From RGIG5270 sp045657185 (GTDB taxonomy: Bacteria > Verrucomicrobiota > Lentisphaeria > Victivallales > Victivallaceae), in NCBI GenBank assembly GCA_045657185.1, contig JAZOSO010000059.1, forward strand, positions 1-12,837: DNA of 12,837 bases, in the 5' to 3' direction. The notes beneath the pieces are model-generated. The model ran no database searches. It had not been told where the DNA came from and worked only from the letters and a program-made list of their open reading frames with translations. Each line of letters opens with the position of its first letter. The stretch's first letter is position 1. The position numbers and the translations under genes were made by a program. Below, piece by piece: positions 4,643-11,764 of this stretch.

Positions 4643-6409
4643 TTAATGTTTTTTTTGAGTTTTTTTAAGAATTTCTTTGAACTTACGGTATTTTTGACTC
4701 ATCGGATACAGTTTCAGTGCAATATCTATGTTCTTTTCAGCTCCTGACAGGTCGCCGATTGTCAGCATGTAAACTGCTTTGCTGTAATAATTTCCCGCAC
4801 GCTCAGGAGAACGGTCTATCGCTTTGTCAAGATACGGAAGAGCTTCTCTGTACATACGCTTGGCAAAATAGTAGTGGTACATATCCAGCGCATGAAACGG
4901 CGAATACGGACGGTATTTCTCAACTTCATTATAATCCTGTACTATCTGCCATGTGGTAAGGTTGTTCTCGCGCAACGCTTTATGTATATCGTTTTTCAAT
5001 TTATCCAGTGCTTTTTCGCCGGCGGTCAGACGGTATGAGGATATAATTGCAAAAATCATGATTATTGAGCAGGCAAGATAAAATGCAAATTTGCTGTATT
5101 TATTGACTTTTATCTTTGCTTCCTCTGCACAAATCATTGTCAGTGAAGTAAATATGCCCATTGACGCCGCAACTTGAAAATTCACATCCAACATGCCGTG
5201 CAGCAAAAATCCGGCAATGGATATCATTATTACAATATTGCAGAGATTTTTTTCACGGTAAAATTTCATGCTCGCTTTGTACAAACCCCACAAACTTGCA
5301 AACATCACTGCAAGCATTGCAAATATGCCGCATGAACAGCCGAATATCAGAAATATATTGTGCGGACCGCGTGCAGTTTCGTCAAGGTCGATTATTCTGA
5401 AACGCATGTTGTCAACGAAAAAGTCGCCCCAGCCGCTGCCGCAATACCAATTTTCCCCCATCATCAGAAACGCAGTCCGCCAATAGCCGATACGCTCCGT
5501 AAATGAACCGAATGTACGCCCGAAAAATACGCTTGAAAATATCAATCCTGCCGCCAGCAGTAAAATAAGTATGACTCCGGCAACTTTGTATTTCTTTTTG
5601 ATATTGAGCCAGAAAAGCGTGTAAATTACAGTTCCTCCCGCTGCGGCTATCGCTCCGCGGCTTCCCGTATTGAACAGCACAAAAAGCAGTGCTGCGCAAA
5701 AAATTCCGCACAGCAGTATGCGGCTCTGTTGCGGCGGAGAAAATTTTCCGCCCCAGTTATATATGATTAAAAAGCCGATTGCGCCTGTCAGCATCAGAAA
5801 GCCAGCCAGCACATTACTGCCGCTGAATGTGGCAAAAATTCTTCTCTCCGTTAATTTGCTTGTCAAATCCAGATTGTCAATATTTGCCGCCTGACCGCTT
5901 TCGGAATAATAAAATTTCAGCTGTTCGTCAAAGCCGATAAAATACTGGTGCAGGCCCGACGCCAGTACAAAAAGCAAGCCGACCGCCCACCATGTCAGAA
6001 TTTTTATCAGGACATTTTCATTGGTGCAGTAATAGATATAAATGCTCAACGCATACGACAGAAATCCGGCAAAATGCGTCAATGCCATTATCGGATAATC
6101 CTGAGTTGACGCATTACAGAACCCCGTCAAGCTTAAATACGCCGCCGCAAGATAGCTGACGACAGTCCAGTTATAAAATATTTTCTTGCGGAAAAACTCT
6201 CCGCCGAAAGCAATCATGCTCAACAAAAGCCCCAAGCCGGTTGCCATGCCTGTACTTGCCGCAGGGCAGTTTACAATAAGAAATTCCCAAAGTTCATTCG
6301 GAAAATATGATGTTGACTCAGGCATCATTGCCAGTGACGCAAATTTCAGCGGCAGTATGATACTCAAAAAACCGAGATAAAAAACTGTGATTTTCCTGAA
6401 AATATTCAT
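4643..6409 (-). CDS. O-antigen ligase / Wzy-polymerase-like membrane protein with C-terminal TPRs
   Basis: The 588-residue protein has about 11-12 hydrophobic segments up to residue ~458. Within them are the marks of the O-antigen ligase (Wzy_C/WaaL) superfamily: FSGSNVLAGFL (195-205), NTGSRGAI (247-254), a periplasmic-loop region with RIGYWRTA and GSGWGDF (306-330), and ARGPHNIFLIFGCSCGI (346-362), where the Arg and His of the large loop usually act in glycan transfer. Residues ~503-575 form at least two TPR-like helical hairpins (YREALPYLDKAIDRSPERAG, then GDLSGAEKNIDIALKLYP). It is likely to act on lipid-linked surface polysaccharide at the inner membrane; whether it is ligase, polymerase or protein glycosyltransferase cannot be told. 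It is last in the lepA-lepB-purU operon, nine bases after purU, with a weak AAGAGAAAA ribosome site. No glycosyltransferase genes are nearby. Confidence 0.88.
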   Translation of the reverse strand: MNIFRKITVFYLGFLSIILPLKFASLAMMPESTSYFPNELWEFLIVNCPAASTGMATGLGLLLSMIAFGGEFFRKKIFYNWTVVSYLAAAYLSLTGFCNASTQDYPIMALTHFAGFLSYALSIYIYYCTNENVLIKILTWWAVGLLFVLASGLHQYFIGFDEQLKFYYSESGQAANIDNLDLTSKLTERRIFATFSGSNVLAGFLMLTGAIGFLIIYNWGGKFSPPQQSRILLCGIFCAALLFVLFNTGSRGAIAAAGGTVIYTLFWLNIKKKYKVAGVILILLLAAGLIFSSVFFGRTFGSFTERIGYWRTAFLMMGENWYCGSGWGDFFVDNMRFRIIDLDETARGPHNIFLIFGCSCGIFAMLAVMFASLWGLYKASMKFYREKNLCNIVIMISIAGFLLHGMLDVNFQVAASMGIFTSLTMICAEEAKIKVNKYSKFAFYLACSIIMIFAIISSYRLTAGEKALDKLKNDIHKALRENNLTTWQIVQDYNEVEKYRPYSPFHALDMYHYYFAKRMYREALPYLDKAIDRSPERAGNYYSKAVYMLTIGDLSGAEKNIDIALKLYPMSQKYRKFKEILKKTQKKH

Positions 6410-6418
6410 ATTTTTCTC

Positions 6419-7288
6419 TTATCGCGGGAAAACGATAGTGCGTCTGCCCGCAGTAATAATACGGTGTTCAAGGTGTGCGGTTACTGCTCTGGTAAGTACG
6501 CGGCGTTCGATATCTTTGCCGATATTTTTCAGCTCATCGGGCGTATTTTCGTGATTGATACGCTCAACATCCTGTTCAATAATCGGTCCCTCATCCAAAT
6601 CGGCAGTTGCGTAATGTGCGGTAGCTCCGATCATTTTCACGCCGCGTTCCCATGCGCGCTGGTAGGGATTTCCGCCCTGAAATGCGGGCAGAAATGCATG
6701 GTGGATATTGATAATGCGGTTGGGGTAAAGATTGATGAAATCATCACTCAGAACCTGCATATAACGAGCCATAACAACAAGGTCAATATGGTGTTTTCTC
6801 AACAGTTCAGTGACTTGTGATTCCTGTTCGGCTTTTTTGCCGGGGAGCATGGGGAAGCAGTAATACGGAATCTGGAAACGGTCGGCGACAAGTTCCAAAT
6901 CCGGGTGATTGCTGATAATAAGCGGAATATCGCAGGCAAGTTCACCTTCGCTGTGGTGCATGAGCAAATCATACAGACAGTGTGAAGTTTTTGAAACCAT
7001 AATGGCGACTTTTTTGACATCGGCGGTATAATTGATTGTATAATCCAGCTGCAATTCTTTTGCCAGTCCTGCAAAAGATTCTTCCAGATGCTGACGGGTG
7101 ATAGTCATATCGGCAAGGTCAATGCGTATTCTCATAAAGTATTTATTATCAACCAAATCTGAATACTGCTGACATTTGATGATATTAAAGTTGTGTTCAT
7201 AAAAAAATGAACTTATTATTGACAGCAGACCTTTGCGGTCTTCGGTTGCGATAAGAAAAATTGCTTCGTTACGGGTATTTTTTTTCAT
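6419..7288 (-). CDS. purU: Formyltetrahydrofolate deformylase
   Basis: PurU hydrolyses 10-formyl-THF to THF and formate, supplying formate for PurT and balancing one-carbon pools. At 289 residues it is close to the ~280 of E. coli. An N-terminal ACT-type regulatory domain covers about residues 8-85 (IFLIATEDRKGLLSIISSFF, then NIIKCQQYSD). The formyltransferase-like domain follows, with SKTSHCLYDLL (99-109), VVMARYMQVLS (171-181), INIHHAFLPAF (193-203, catalytic Asn194 and His196) and ATADLDEGPII (227-237, Asp232). INIHHAFLPAF with QGGNPY is typical of PurU rather than PurN (INIHPSLLP). Its start overlaps the lepB stop by four bases (ATGA), and AAGGAG lies 11 bases upstream. Placement with lepB looks like operon packing rather than a shared pathway. 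Confidence 0.95.
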   Translation of the reverse strand: MKKNTRNEAIFLIATEDRKGLLSIISSFFYEHNFNIIKCQQYSDLVDNKYFMRIRIDLADMTITRQHLEESFAGLAKELQLDYTINYTADVKKVAIMVSKTSHCLYDLLMHHSEGELACDIPLIISNHPDLELVADRFQIPYYCFPMLPGKKAEQESQVTELLRKHHIDLVVMARYMQVLSDDFINLYPNRIINIHHAFLPAFQGGNPYQRAWERGVKMIGATAHYATADLDEGPIIEQDVERINHENTPDELKNIGKDIERRVLTRAVTAHLEHRIITAGRRTIVFPR

Positions 7289-8511
7289 TGTTGATACATC
7301 TCCTTGAAGGTGTTGTATTCTGCGGGCGCAGTTTTCATCGGCAGTGCATCAGCTCTGTCGGGCAGTCCCCAGCGGCGGCTGAACGGCCAGAAAATTATTA
7401 TCGGTCTGCCGACGATGTTACGGCGTGGGACTATGCCCCACATGCGGCTGTCGGCACTGAATTTGGTATTATCACCGAGCATAAAGTAGGAATTTTCCGG
7501 AACGGTGAATTCGGCAAACGGTGTACCGAGATATTCACCTGGAGAGTAACCGACCAGATTTGAATGTCCCTGATAGCCGCCGTTGCGGGAGTAAATATTG
7601 TCAAATTTATTGCTCAATTCATATATCGGACGGAATTTATCGGAATTTTTTTCTTTGACCATGAGGGTTTCATTTTCAATTTTGAGCGTATCTCCCGGCA
7701 TACCGACGAGGCGTTTGACATAGTAAAACCCTGAAGATTTCTCCAGCGGTTCGCCGTTCATAAAGATATTTTCAGTGGTGAAAACGACGATATCTCCCCG
7801 TTTCAGTCCGCAGAGATAATGGCTGATACGGTCAACAAACAGATGGTCGCCGCTTGAGAGATAACCGTCGCAGAGTACATCGCCTTTGCGATAGAGTTTT
7901 TGCGGTTCAAGTTTGGTATATTCAGCGATTTTCTGAATATTGCCGGGGAGGATGTAATCAACTCCGCCGATAGTAATGCAGGTTTTGGTGCTTAAAAGTG
8001 ATTTGACTGGAGCATATTTTTCAACGATGCCGTCCTGTTGTATCACCAGTTTTGCCCGCTCGCAGGAAAATAGAAGGTTATCAAAAAAACTTCCGAATTT
8101 GCCGACAAATTTGTTTCCCATCGGTTCTTTTTCTACAAAATGTATGCCGAAAAGCGTCGGCTGCATACTGCCGGTCGGGATTTTGAACGGTTGAAAAAAT
8201 AACGCTCTGATACCGAATGCCACTGCCAGTGCCACTGCCAGAATGTCAAGCGTTTCTCGCAGCCACGGTCTGGAAAGCTGAAGTACGGAAGTAATTCTGT
8301 TATCGGTATCGGCGACGAATTTCTGCATGGCATCAGTATCTTTTGCCGCAAGGAGTTTTTCCCCCTCACTGATTGAGGATTGCAGCTCATTTTTCTGTTT
8401 TTCAGATAAAATATCGTCATCATAGTCCAGCAGGTGTGCAAAACGGGAAATGCTTTTGCGGCACTTTTTTGAAATATGGTATATTTTCAATATCTGAAAA
8501 ATTTTTTTCAT
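7285..8511 (-). CDS. lepB: Signal peptidase I, enlarged
   Basis: This protease cleaves signal peptides from exported proteins at the inner-membrane surface. The 408-residue protein has a ~80-residue N-terminal extension, one clear transmembrane segment (about 84-106), then KIPTGSMQPTL with nucleophile Ser115, GDHLFVDRISHYL (221-233), the general-base Lys266 in YYVKRLVGMPGD, and GDNTKFSADSRMWG (346-359). All catalytic boxes are intact. Unusually, about 100 residues (120-220) separate the serine box from GDHLFVDR, which normally follow within about ten residues. A further insert (~282-330) precedes the GDN box. The start is ATG 8511, whose A is shared with the lepA stop (TGATG). AGGAG lies nine bases upstream inside lepA. 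lepA-lepB is a widely conserved pair. Confidence 0.96.
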   Translation of the reverse strand: MKKIFQILKIYHISKKCRKSISRFAHLLDYDDDILSEKQKNELQSSISEGEKLLAAKDTDAMQKFVADTDNRITSVLQLSRPWLRETLDILAVALAVAFGIRALFFQPFKIPTGSMQPTLFGIHFVEKEPMGNKFVGKFGSFFDNLLFSCERAKLVIQQDGIVEKYAPVKSLLSTKTCITIGGVDYILPGNIQKIAEYTKLEPQKLYRKGDVLCDGYLSSGDHLFVDRISHYLCGLKRGDIVVFTTENIFMNGEPLEKSSGFYYVKRLVGMPGDTLKIENETLMVKEKNSDKFRPIYELSNKFDNIYSRNGGYQGHSNLVGYSPGEYLGTPFAEFTVPENSYFMLGDNTKFSADSRMWGIVPRRNIVGRPIIIFWPFSRRWGLPDRADALPMKTAPAEYNTFKEMYQQ

Positions 8512-10316
8512 CAGCTGCTTTCTCCTGATTTCAATACGGCAACGAATGCTTCCTGCGGAATATTGACTTTGCCGATAAGTTTCATGCGCTTTTTGCCTTC
8601 TTTCTGTTTTTCAAGCAGTTTGCGTTTACGGGTGATATCGCCGCCGTAACATTTGGCAAGAACGTTTTTGCGCAGAGCTTTGACGGTTTCACGGGCGATA
8701 ACTTTGCCGCCGATTGCCGCCTGAATAGCGATTTGGAACATCTGCTGCGGAATGACTTCTTTGAGTTTTTCGCAGAGAACTCTGCCTCTGGAATAAGCCA
8801 TATCAACCTGAACGATTGAGCTGAAAGCGTCAACAATTTCGCCATTGACCATGATATCAAGTTTGAGAAGTTTGTCCGCACGGTAGCCGCAGGGTTCATA
8901 ATCCATACTGCCGTAACCGCGGGTGATTGATTTCAATTTGTCGTGGAAGTCAATCAGAATTTCGTGCATCGGAATTTCTGCTGTGATAATAACATGGTCG
9001 GCGTCAACAGAAGTTGTCTGTGTGCAGAATCCGCGTTTTGACATTACCAGATTCATAATATCTCCGATGTATTCTGTCGGAGTCATGATTTTTGCCTGAA
9101 TGATAGGCTCTTCAATATGTTCAACATCGGCGAGGTCAGGCAGATGAACGGGATTGTCGATGTCAAGAACTTCGCCGCTTTTCATATAAACATGGTAAAT
9201 AACGCTCGGATAGGTGGCGATAATATCCATATTGTATTCACGGCGCAGACGCTCCTGAATAATCTCCATGTGCAGCAAACCGAGGAAGCCGCAGCGGAAG
9301 CCGAACCCCAGGGCTGCTGAAGTTTCAGGCTGATAGAAAAATGCCGCATCGTTGAGCTGGAGTTTTGCCATTGAAAATTTAAGCTGTTCGTAATCCGCCG
9401 TATCAATCGGATAAATACCGCTGAAAACCATCGGGCGGATATCCTGAAAACCGGGCAGTGGTTCGGCACAGGGATTTTTGACATCCGTAATGGTATCACC
9501 GATTTTTGTGTCGGACGGACTTTTGATATTGGGGATGATATAACCGACTGAACCTGCACTTAAGTTGGGAGATGCCTGCATTTCAGGCCCGAAAAAGCCG
9601 ACTTCCTTAATTTCACTTTCCAGATTGTTGTTGAAAAGTCTGAGCTTGTCGCCGCGTTTGAATTCTCCGCTGAACATGCGGACATAAGTTACCACACCTC
9701 TGTAAGCATCATAAGTTGAGTCAAAAATCAGTGCGCTGGTACCGTCATAAGTCATTTTTTCCGGAGCGGGAACCCGTTCAACAATAGCTTCAAGCAGAGC
9801 GGGAACGCCTTCGCCTGTTTTGCCTGACACCAGCAGTGCTTCTTCGCGCGGAATGGCGAGAACTTCCTCCATTTGTTCATAACATAACGGCAGATTGGCG
9901 GCGGGCAGGTCAATTTTATTGATAAGCGGAATAACTTTCAAATTATGTTTAAAAGCAAGTGTGACATTGGCAACTGTCTGTGCCTGAACACCTTGCGTGG
10001 CGTCAATCAAAAGCAGAGCCCCCTCGCATGCACCGAGTGAACGGCTGACTTCATAAGTAAAGTCAACGTGTCCGGGAGTGTCAATCAAATTAAGTTCATA
10101 ATTTTCGCCGTTCTGCGCTTTGTAACTCATACGCACAGGATGAGATTTGATGGTAATACCGCGCTCGCGCTCCAAATCCATACCGTCAAGCAGCTGTTCC
10201 TGCAAATCTCGTTTTGCAACAGTTTCAGTATATTCCAGCAAACGGTCGGCAAGTGTTGATTTGCCATGGTCAATATGTGCAATAATACAAAAATTTCTGA
10301 TATGTTGAAAATCCAT
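8511..10316 (-). CDS. lepA: Elongation factor 4 (LepA), ribosomal back-translocase GTPase
   Basis: EF4 is a ribosome-bound GTPase linked to back-translocation and to 30S biogenesis. The 601-residue protein matches the ~600 of E. coli LepA. GTPase motifs are AHIDHGKST (13-21), RGIT (52-55), DTPGH (79-83) and NKID (133-136). EF-G-like domains follow, and the LepA-specific C-terminal domain shows CYGGDITRKRKLLEKQKEGK near the end. A TTG codon at 10337 could extend the frame by seven residues. I prefer ATG 10316 because AGAGGA lies five bases upstream and the protein then starts MDFQHIRNFCIIAHIDHGKS, as in relatives. It is the first gene of the lepA-lepB-purU-ligase-like operon, behind a structured 600-base noncoding block. 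Confidence 0.98.
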   Translation of the reverse strand: MDFQHIRNFCIIAHIDHGKSTLADRLLEYTETVAKRDLQEQLLDGMDLERERGITIKSHPVRMSYKAQNGENYELNLIDTPGHVDFTYEVSRSLGACEGALLLIDATQGVQAQTVANVTLAFKHNLKVIPLINKIDLPAANLPLCYEQMEEVLAIPREEALLVSGKTGEGVPALLEAIVERVPAPEKMTYDGTSALIFDSTYDAYRGVVTYVRMFSGEFKRGDKLRLFNNNLESEIKEVGFFGPEMQASPNLSAGSVGYIIPNIKSPSDTKIGDTITDVKNPCAEPLPGFQDIRPMVFSGIYPIDTADYEQLKFSMAKLQLNDAAFFYQPETSAALGFGFRCGFLGLLHMEIIQERLRREYNMDIIATYPSVIYHVYMKSGEVLDIDNPVHLPDLADVEHIEEPIIQAKIMTPTEYIGDIMNLVMSKRGFCTQTTSVDADHVIITAEIPMHEILIDFHDKLKSITRGYGSMDYEPCGYRADKLLKLDIMVNGEIVDAFSSIVQVDMAYSRGRVLCEKLKEVIPQQMFQIAIQAAIGGKVIARETVKALRKNVLAKCYGGDITRKRKLLEKQKEGKKRMKLIGKVNIPQEAFVAVLKSGESS

Positions 10317-10350
10317 ATAAATCCTCTTTAAATACAATTATACATATAGT

Positions 10351-10378
10351 AATTTAACATTTTTTTCAGAAATATCAA
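10351..10378 (-). promoter_or_regulatory. Candidate promoter of the lepA operon
   Basis: On the minus strand, TTGATA (10378-10373), a 16-base spacer and TAAATT (10356-10351) lie about 35 bases before the lepA ATG. The -10 matches consensus at four of six positions. The spacing agrees with the better promoters of this window. Confidence 0.35.
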
Positions 10379-10414
10379 GAGCATAAAAAAGAAAAGTCTT
10401 AAAATAAAATGATT

Positions 10415-10452
10415 GCTGTGTTATAAAAGATGATTGATTTGTTGCAGGGGGA
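10415..10452 (+). repeat. Dispersed intergenic repeat R1, copy 2
   Basis: This matches 303-340 (minus strand) at 36 of 38 positions: it begins GCTGTGTTATAAAAGATGAT and ends TTGCAGGGGGA. TGTTATAAA resembles an extended -10 element pointing right, towards the terminator hairpin at 10471-10520. The two together look like a small transcription unit divergent from lepA. Confidence 0.75.
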
Positions 10453-10470
10453 AAGGAAAAAACTTTCAGC

Positions 10471-10520
10471 AAAATACGCAGTTCATTTTCATTTCATAAA
10501 AATAAACTGCGTATTTTTTT
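10471..10520 (+). terminator. Intrinsic terminator on the plus strand without an upstream gene
   Basis: AAAATACGCAGTT (10471-10483) and AACTGCGTATTTT (10505-10517) are perfect 13-base reverse complements; the stem extends to 17 bp with one mismatch and a 13-base loop. The right arm runs into a T7 tract (10514-10520). The minus strand lacks a comparable T tract. No protein gene precedes it on the plus strand, which suggests it ends a short noncoding RNA. Confidence 0.65.
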
Positions 10521-10570
10521 ATTATCAGTTCATGTTTAGTGTATAACTGAAAAATGAAGAGGGGGGATAG

Positions 10571-10614
10571 GGGGGAGAGTAGAGAGGCATTTATGCCGAA
10601 CGGCAATCTCCCCC
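10571..10614. other. Hairpin GGGGGAGA / TCTCCCCC
   Basis: A perfect 8-bp outer stem (10571-10578 / 10607-10614) encloses a GGCAT-TT-ATGCC inner hairpin. It is noncoding and one of a row of hairpins between lepA and the uracil-DNA glycosylase gene. Confidence 0.55.
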
Positions 10615-10624
10615 GGAGGCAATC

Positions 10625-10688
10625 GTGGCAAAAGATTTGAGTTGTCATTCCTCGTAAAAGAGGAAGGACAACACAAACATTTTGCCAC
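10625..10688. other. Long imperfect hairpin (29-bp arms, 6-base loop)
   Basis: Arms 10625-10653 and 10660-10688 are complementary at 25 of 29 positions: GTGGCAAAA/TTTTGCCAC at the base, GTTGTC/GACAAC in the middle and TTCCTC/GAGGAA at the top, with loop GTAAAA. It has no coding potential that I believe. It is likely a structured RNA element or palindromic repeat. Confidence 0.75.
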
Positions 10689-10751
10689 AAAATGTACAGC
10701 CATATACACACGCTTATTATCTTTCAGCCGTCCGCATACGCATCGGCGTTA

Positions 10752-10808
10752 CCCTGCTCCGGTGCTAACCGGCTGCAGGGGTTCGGGGGACGCAGTCAGT
10801 CCCCCGAA
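10752..10808. other. Two adjacent GC-rich hairpins
   Basis: CCCTGC-T-CCGG (10752-10762) pairs with CCGG-CT-GCAGGG (10769-10780). Immediately after, TTCGGGGGAC (10782-10791) pairs perfectly with GTCCCCCGAA (10799-10808) around a 7-base loop. The second resembles the GGGGG/CCCCC hairpin at 4070-4098 in design and also borders an R2 copy. Confidence 0.6.
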
Positions 10809-10843
10809 AAATTGCCTGACATTACATAGCCGCTGACATTCAC
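10798..10843 (-). repeat. Dispersed intergenic repeat R2, copy B
   Basis: Read on the minus strand it begins GTGAATGTCAGCGGCTATG and contains TGTCAGGC then TTTTTCGG. It matches 4142-4187 at 37 of 46 positions without gaps. It overlaps the right arm of the adjacent hairpin. Confidence 0.6.
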
Positions 10844-10913
10844 ACTACGGCATGATAAAAGTACCGAAGGAACGCCGGAAAGTTTTTTCTTCACCATTGT
10901 CTTAACTGAATTT

Positions 10914-11660
10914 TTATCTGTTCAGTCCGAGGGCTTTCATTACCTGCTGGAGGTCGCCCCAGACGATTTTTTTAGCAGAGGGCTGACGGAGGAGATAGGC
11001 GGGGTTGAAAGTTGACATTACGGGGATACCGTCGTAGGAGTCAAAAATGCCGCGCAGAGTGGAAATTGTGCCTTCACGGCGGAGAATATCTTTGGCAAAA
11101 CCTGCACCGAAAGCAAGGATACATTCGGGGCGTACGGCTTGAACTTCAGAATTGAAAAATTTTTCTGTGCAGTTTTTGATTTCATCGGCTTCGGGGGGGC
11201 GGTTGCCGGGGGTGCGGCATTTGACGATGGAGGTAATGTAGCACTCATTGCGATTAAGTCCCATAGCCAGCAGCATTTTGTCAAGCAGAACGCCGACTTC
11301 ACCGGAAAAAATCAGACCTTCTTCGTCGTCAAGCAGAGAGGGATTTTCAATAACAATCATAAGTTTTGCTTGCGGATTGCCGTAACTTACTGCGGGATTT
11401 TTACGGATTTTGGCAAGGGCGCATTGACGGCAGTCAAGGATATTATTTTTGAGGGTATCGAGATTAAAAACGGATGTAAGTTTTTGAGTGTCAGCGGTTT
11501 GGTGATTATCTTCCTGTTCTGCGGCAGCAGCAGTTTCTGTTTTTTTAACCGCTTTTGACGGGTCGAGAAAGACTTCCCAGTCAGCAGAGTCAACAGTAAA
11601 TGACGGACTGTTGACTGCCTCTTTTTTCAACTGAGCAATAAGTTCATCAAAAAAATCCAT
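10914..11660 (-). CDS. Uracil-DNA glycosylase, family-4-like Fe-S type, divergent motifs
   Basis: This enzyme type removes uracil from DNA at the start of base-excision repair. The 248-residue protein has a low-complexity acidic/Ala-rich N-terminal ~60 residues and then the catalytic domain. Four cysteines fit the [4Fe-4S] cluster pattern of family 4/5 enzymes: Cys77, Cys80, Cys164, Cys180. Family blocks include GVLLDKMLLAMGLNR, KCRTPGNRPPEADEI (147-161) and YLLRQPSAKKIVWGDL (222-237). The two uracil-binding motifs differ from the usual pattern. The GE(A/G)PG-x-x-ED block reads IENPSLLDDEEG (104-115), keeping the Glu and the acidic pair, and the HPAYLLR block reads NPAYLLR, with Asn219 in place of His. 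Activity is therefore likely but not certain. ATG 11660 has only a distant AGGA. Monocistronic; diverges from the radical SAM gene. Confidence 0.88.
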   Translation of the reverse strand: MDFFDELIAQLKKEAVNSPSFTVDSADWEVFLDPSKAVKKTETAAAAEQEDNHQTADTQKLTSVFNLDTLKNNILDCRQCALAKIRKNPAVSYGNPQAKLMIVIENPSLLDDEEGLIFSGEVGVLLDKMLLAMGLNRNECYITSIVKCRTPGNRPPEADEIKNCTEKFFNSEVQAVRPECILAFGAGFAKDILRREGTISTLRGIFDSYDGIPVMSTFNPAYLLRQPSAKKIVWGDLQQVMKALGLNR

Positions 11661-11684
11661 ATCTTTAAAATCCTGTTTTTTAAC

Positions 11685-11714
11685 TTGAAATTTGCCGTTT
11701 TGCGTACATATTAT
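11685..11714 (+). promoter_or_regulatory. Candidate promoter of the radical SAM gene
   Basis: TTGAAA (11685-11690), an 18-base spacer and TATTAT (11709-11714) lie about 50 bases before the ATG. The -10 overlaps a 7-3-7 inverted repeat (11708-11724). Confidence 0.4.
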
Positions 11715-11724
11715 ATGATAATAT
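11708..11724. promoter_or_regulatory. Inverted repeat in the divergent promoter region (possible operator)
   Basis: ATATTAT-ATG-ATAATAT is a perfect 7-bp inverted repeat lying midway between two divergent genes and over the candidate -10 of the plus-strand promoter; on the minus strand it also contains TATAAT. A/T-only composition makes chance occurrence possible. Confidence 0.35.
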
Positions 11725-11764
11725 ACATTGTTTTGTTGAAAATGAAAGTTTTTTTTGATTATTT

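Noticed and set aside
10317..10337. Seven-residue longer LepA start at the TTG 10337
   Set aside because: The ATG at 10316 has a well-spaced AGAGGA and gives the normal LepA N-terminus.
10466..10836. Small open frames on both strands in the lepA-UDG intergenic block
   Set aside because: They run through perfect hairpins, are rich in Cys/Leu or Arg/His, and lack ribosome sites and family features.
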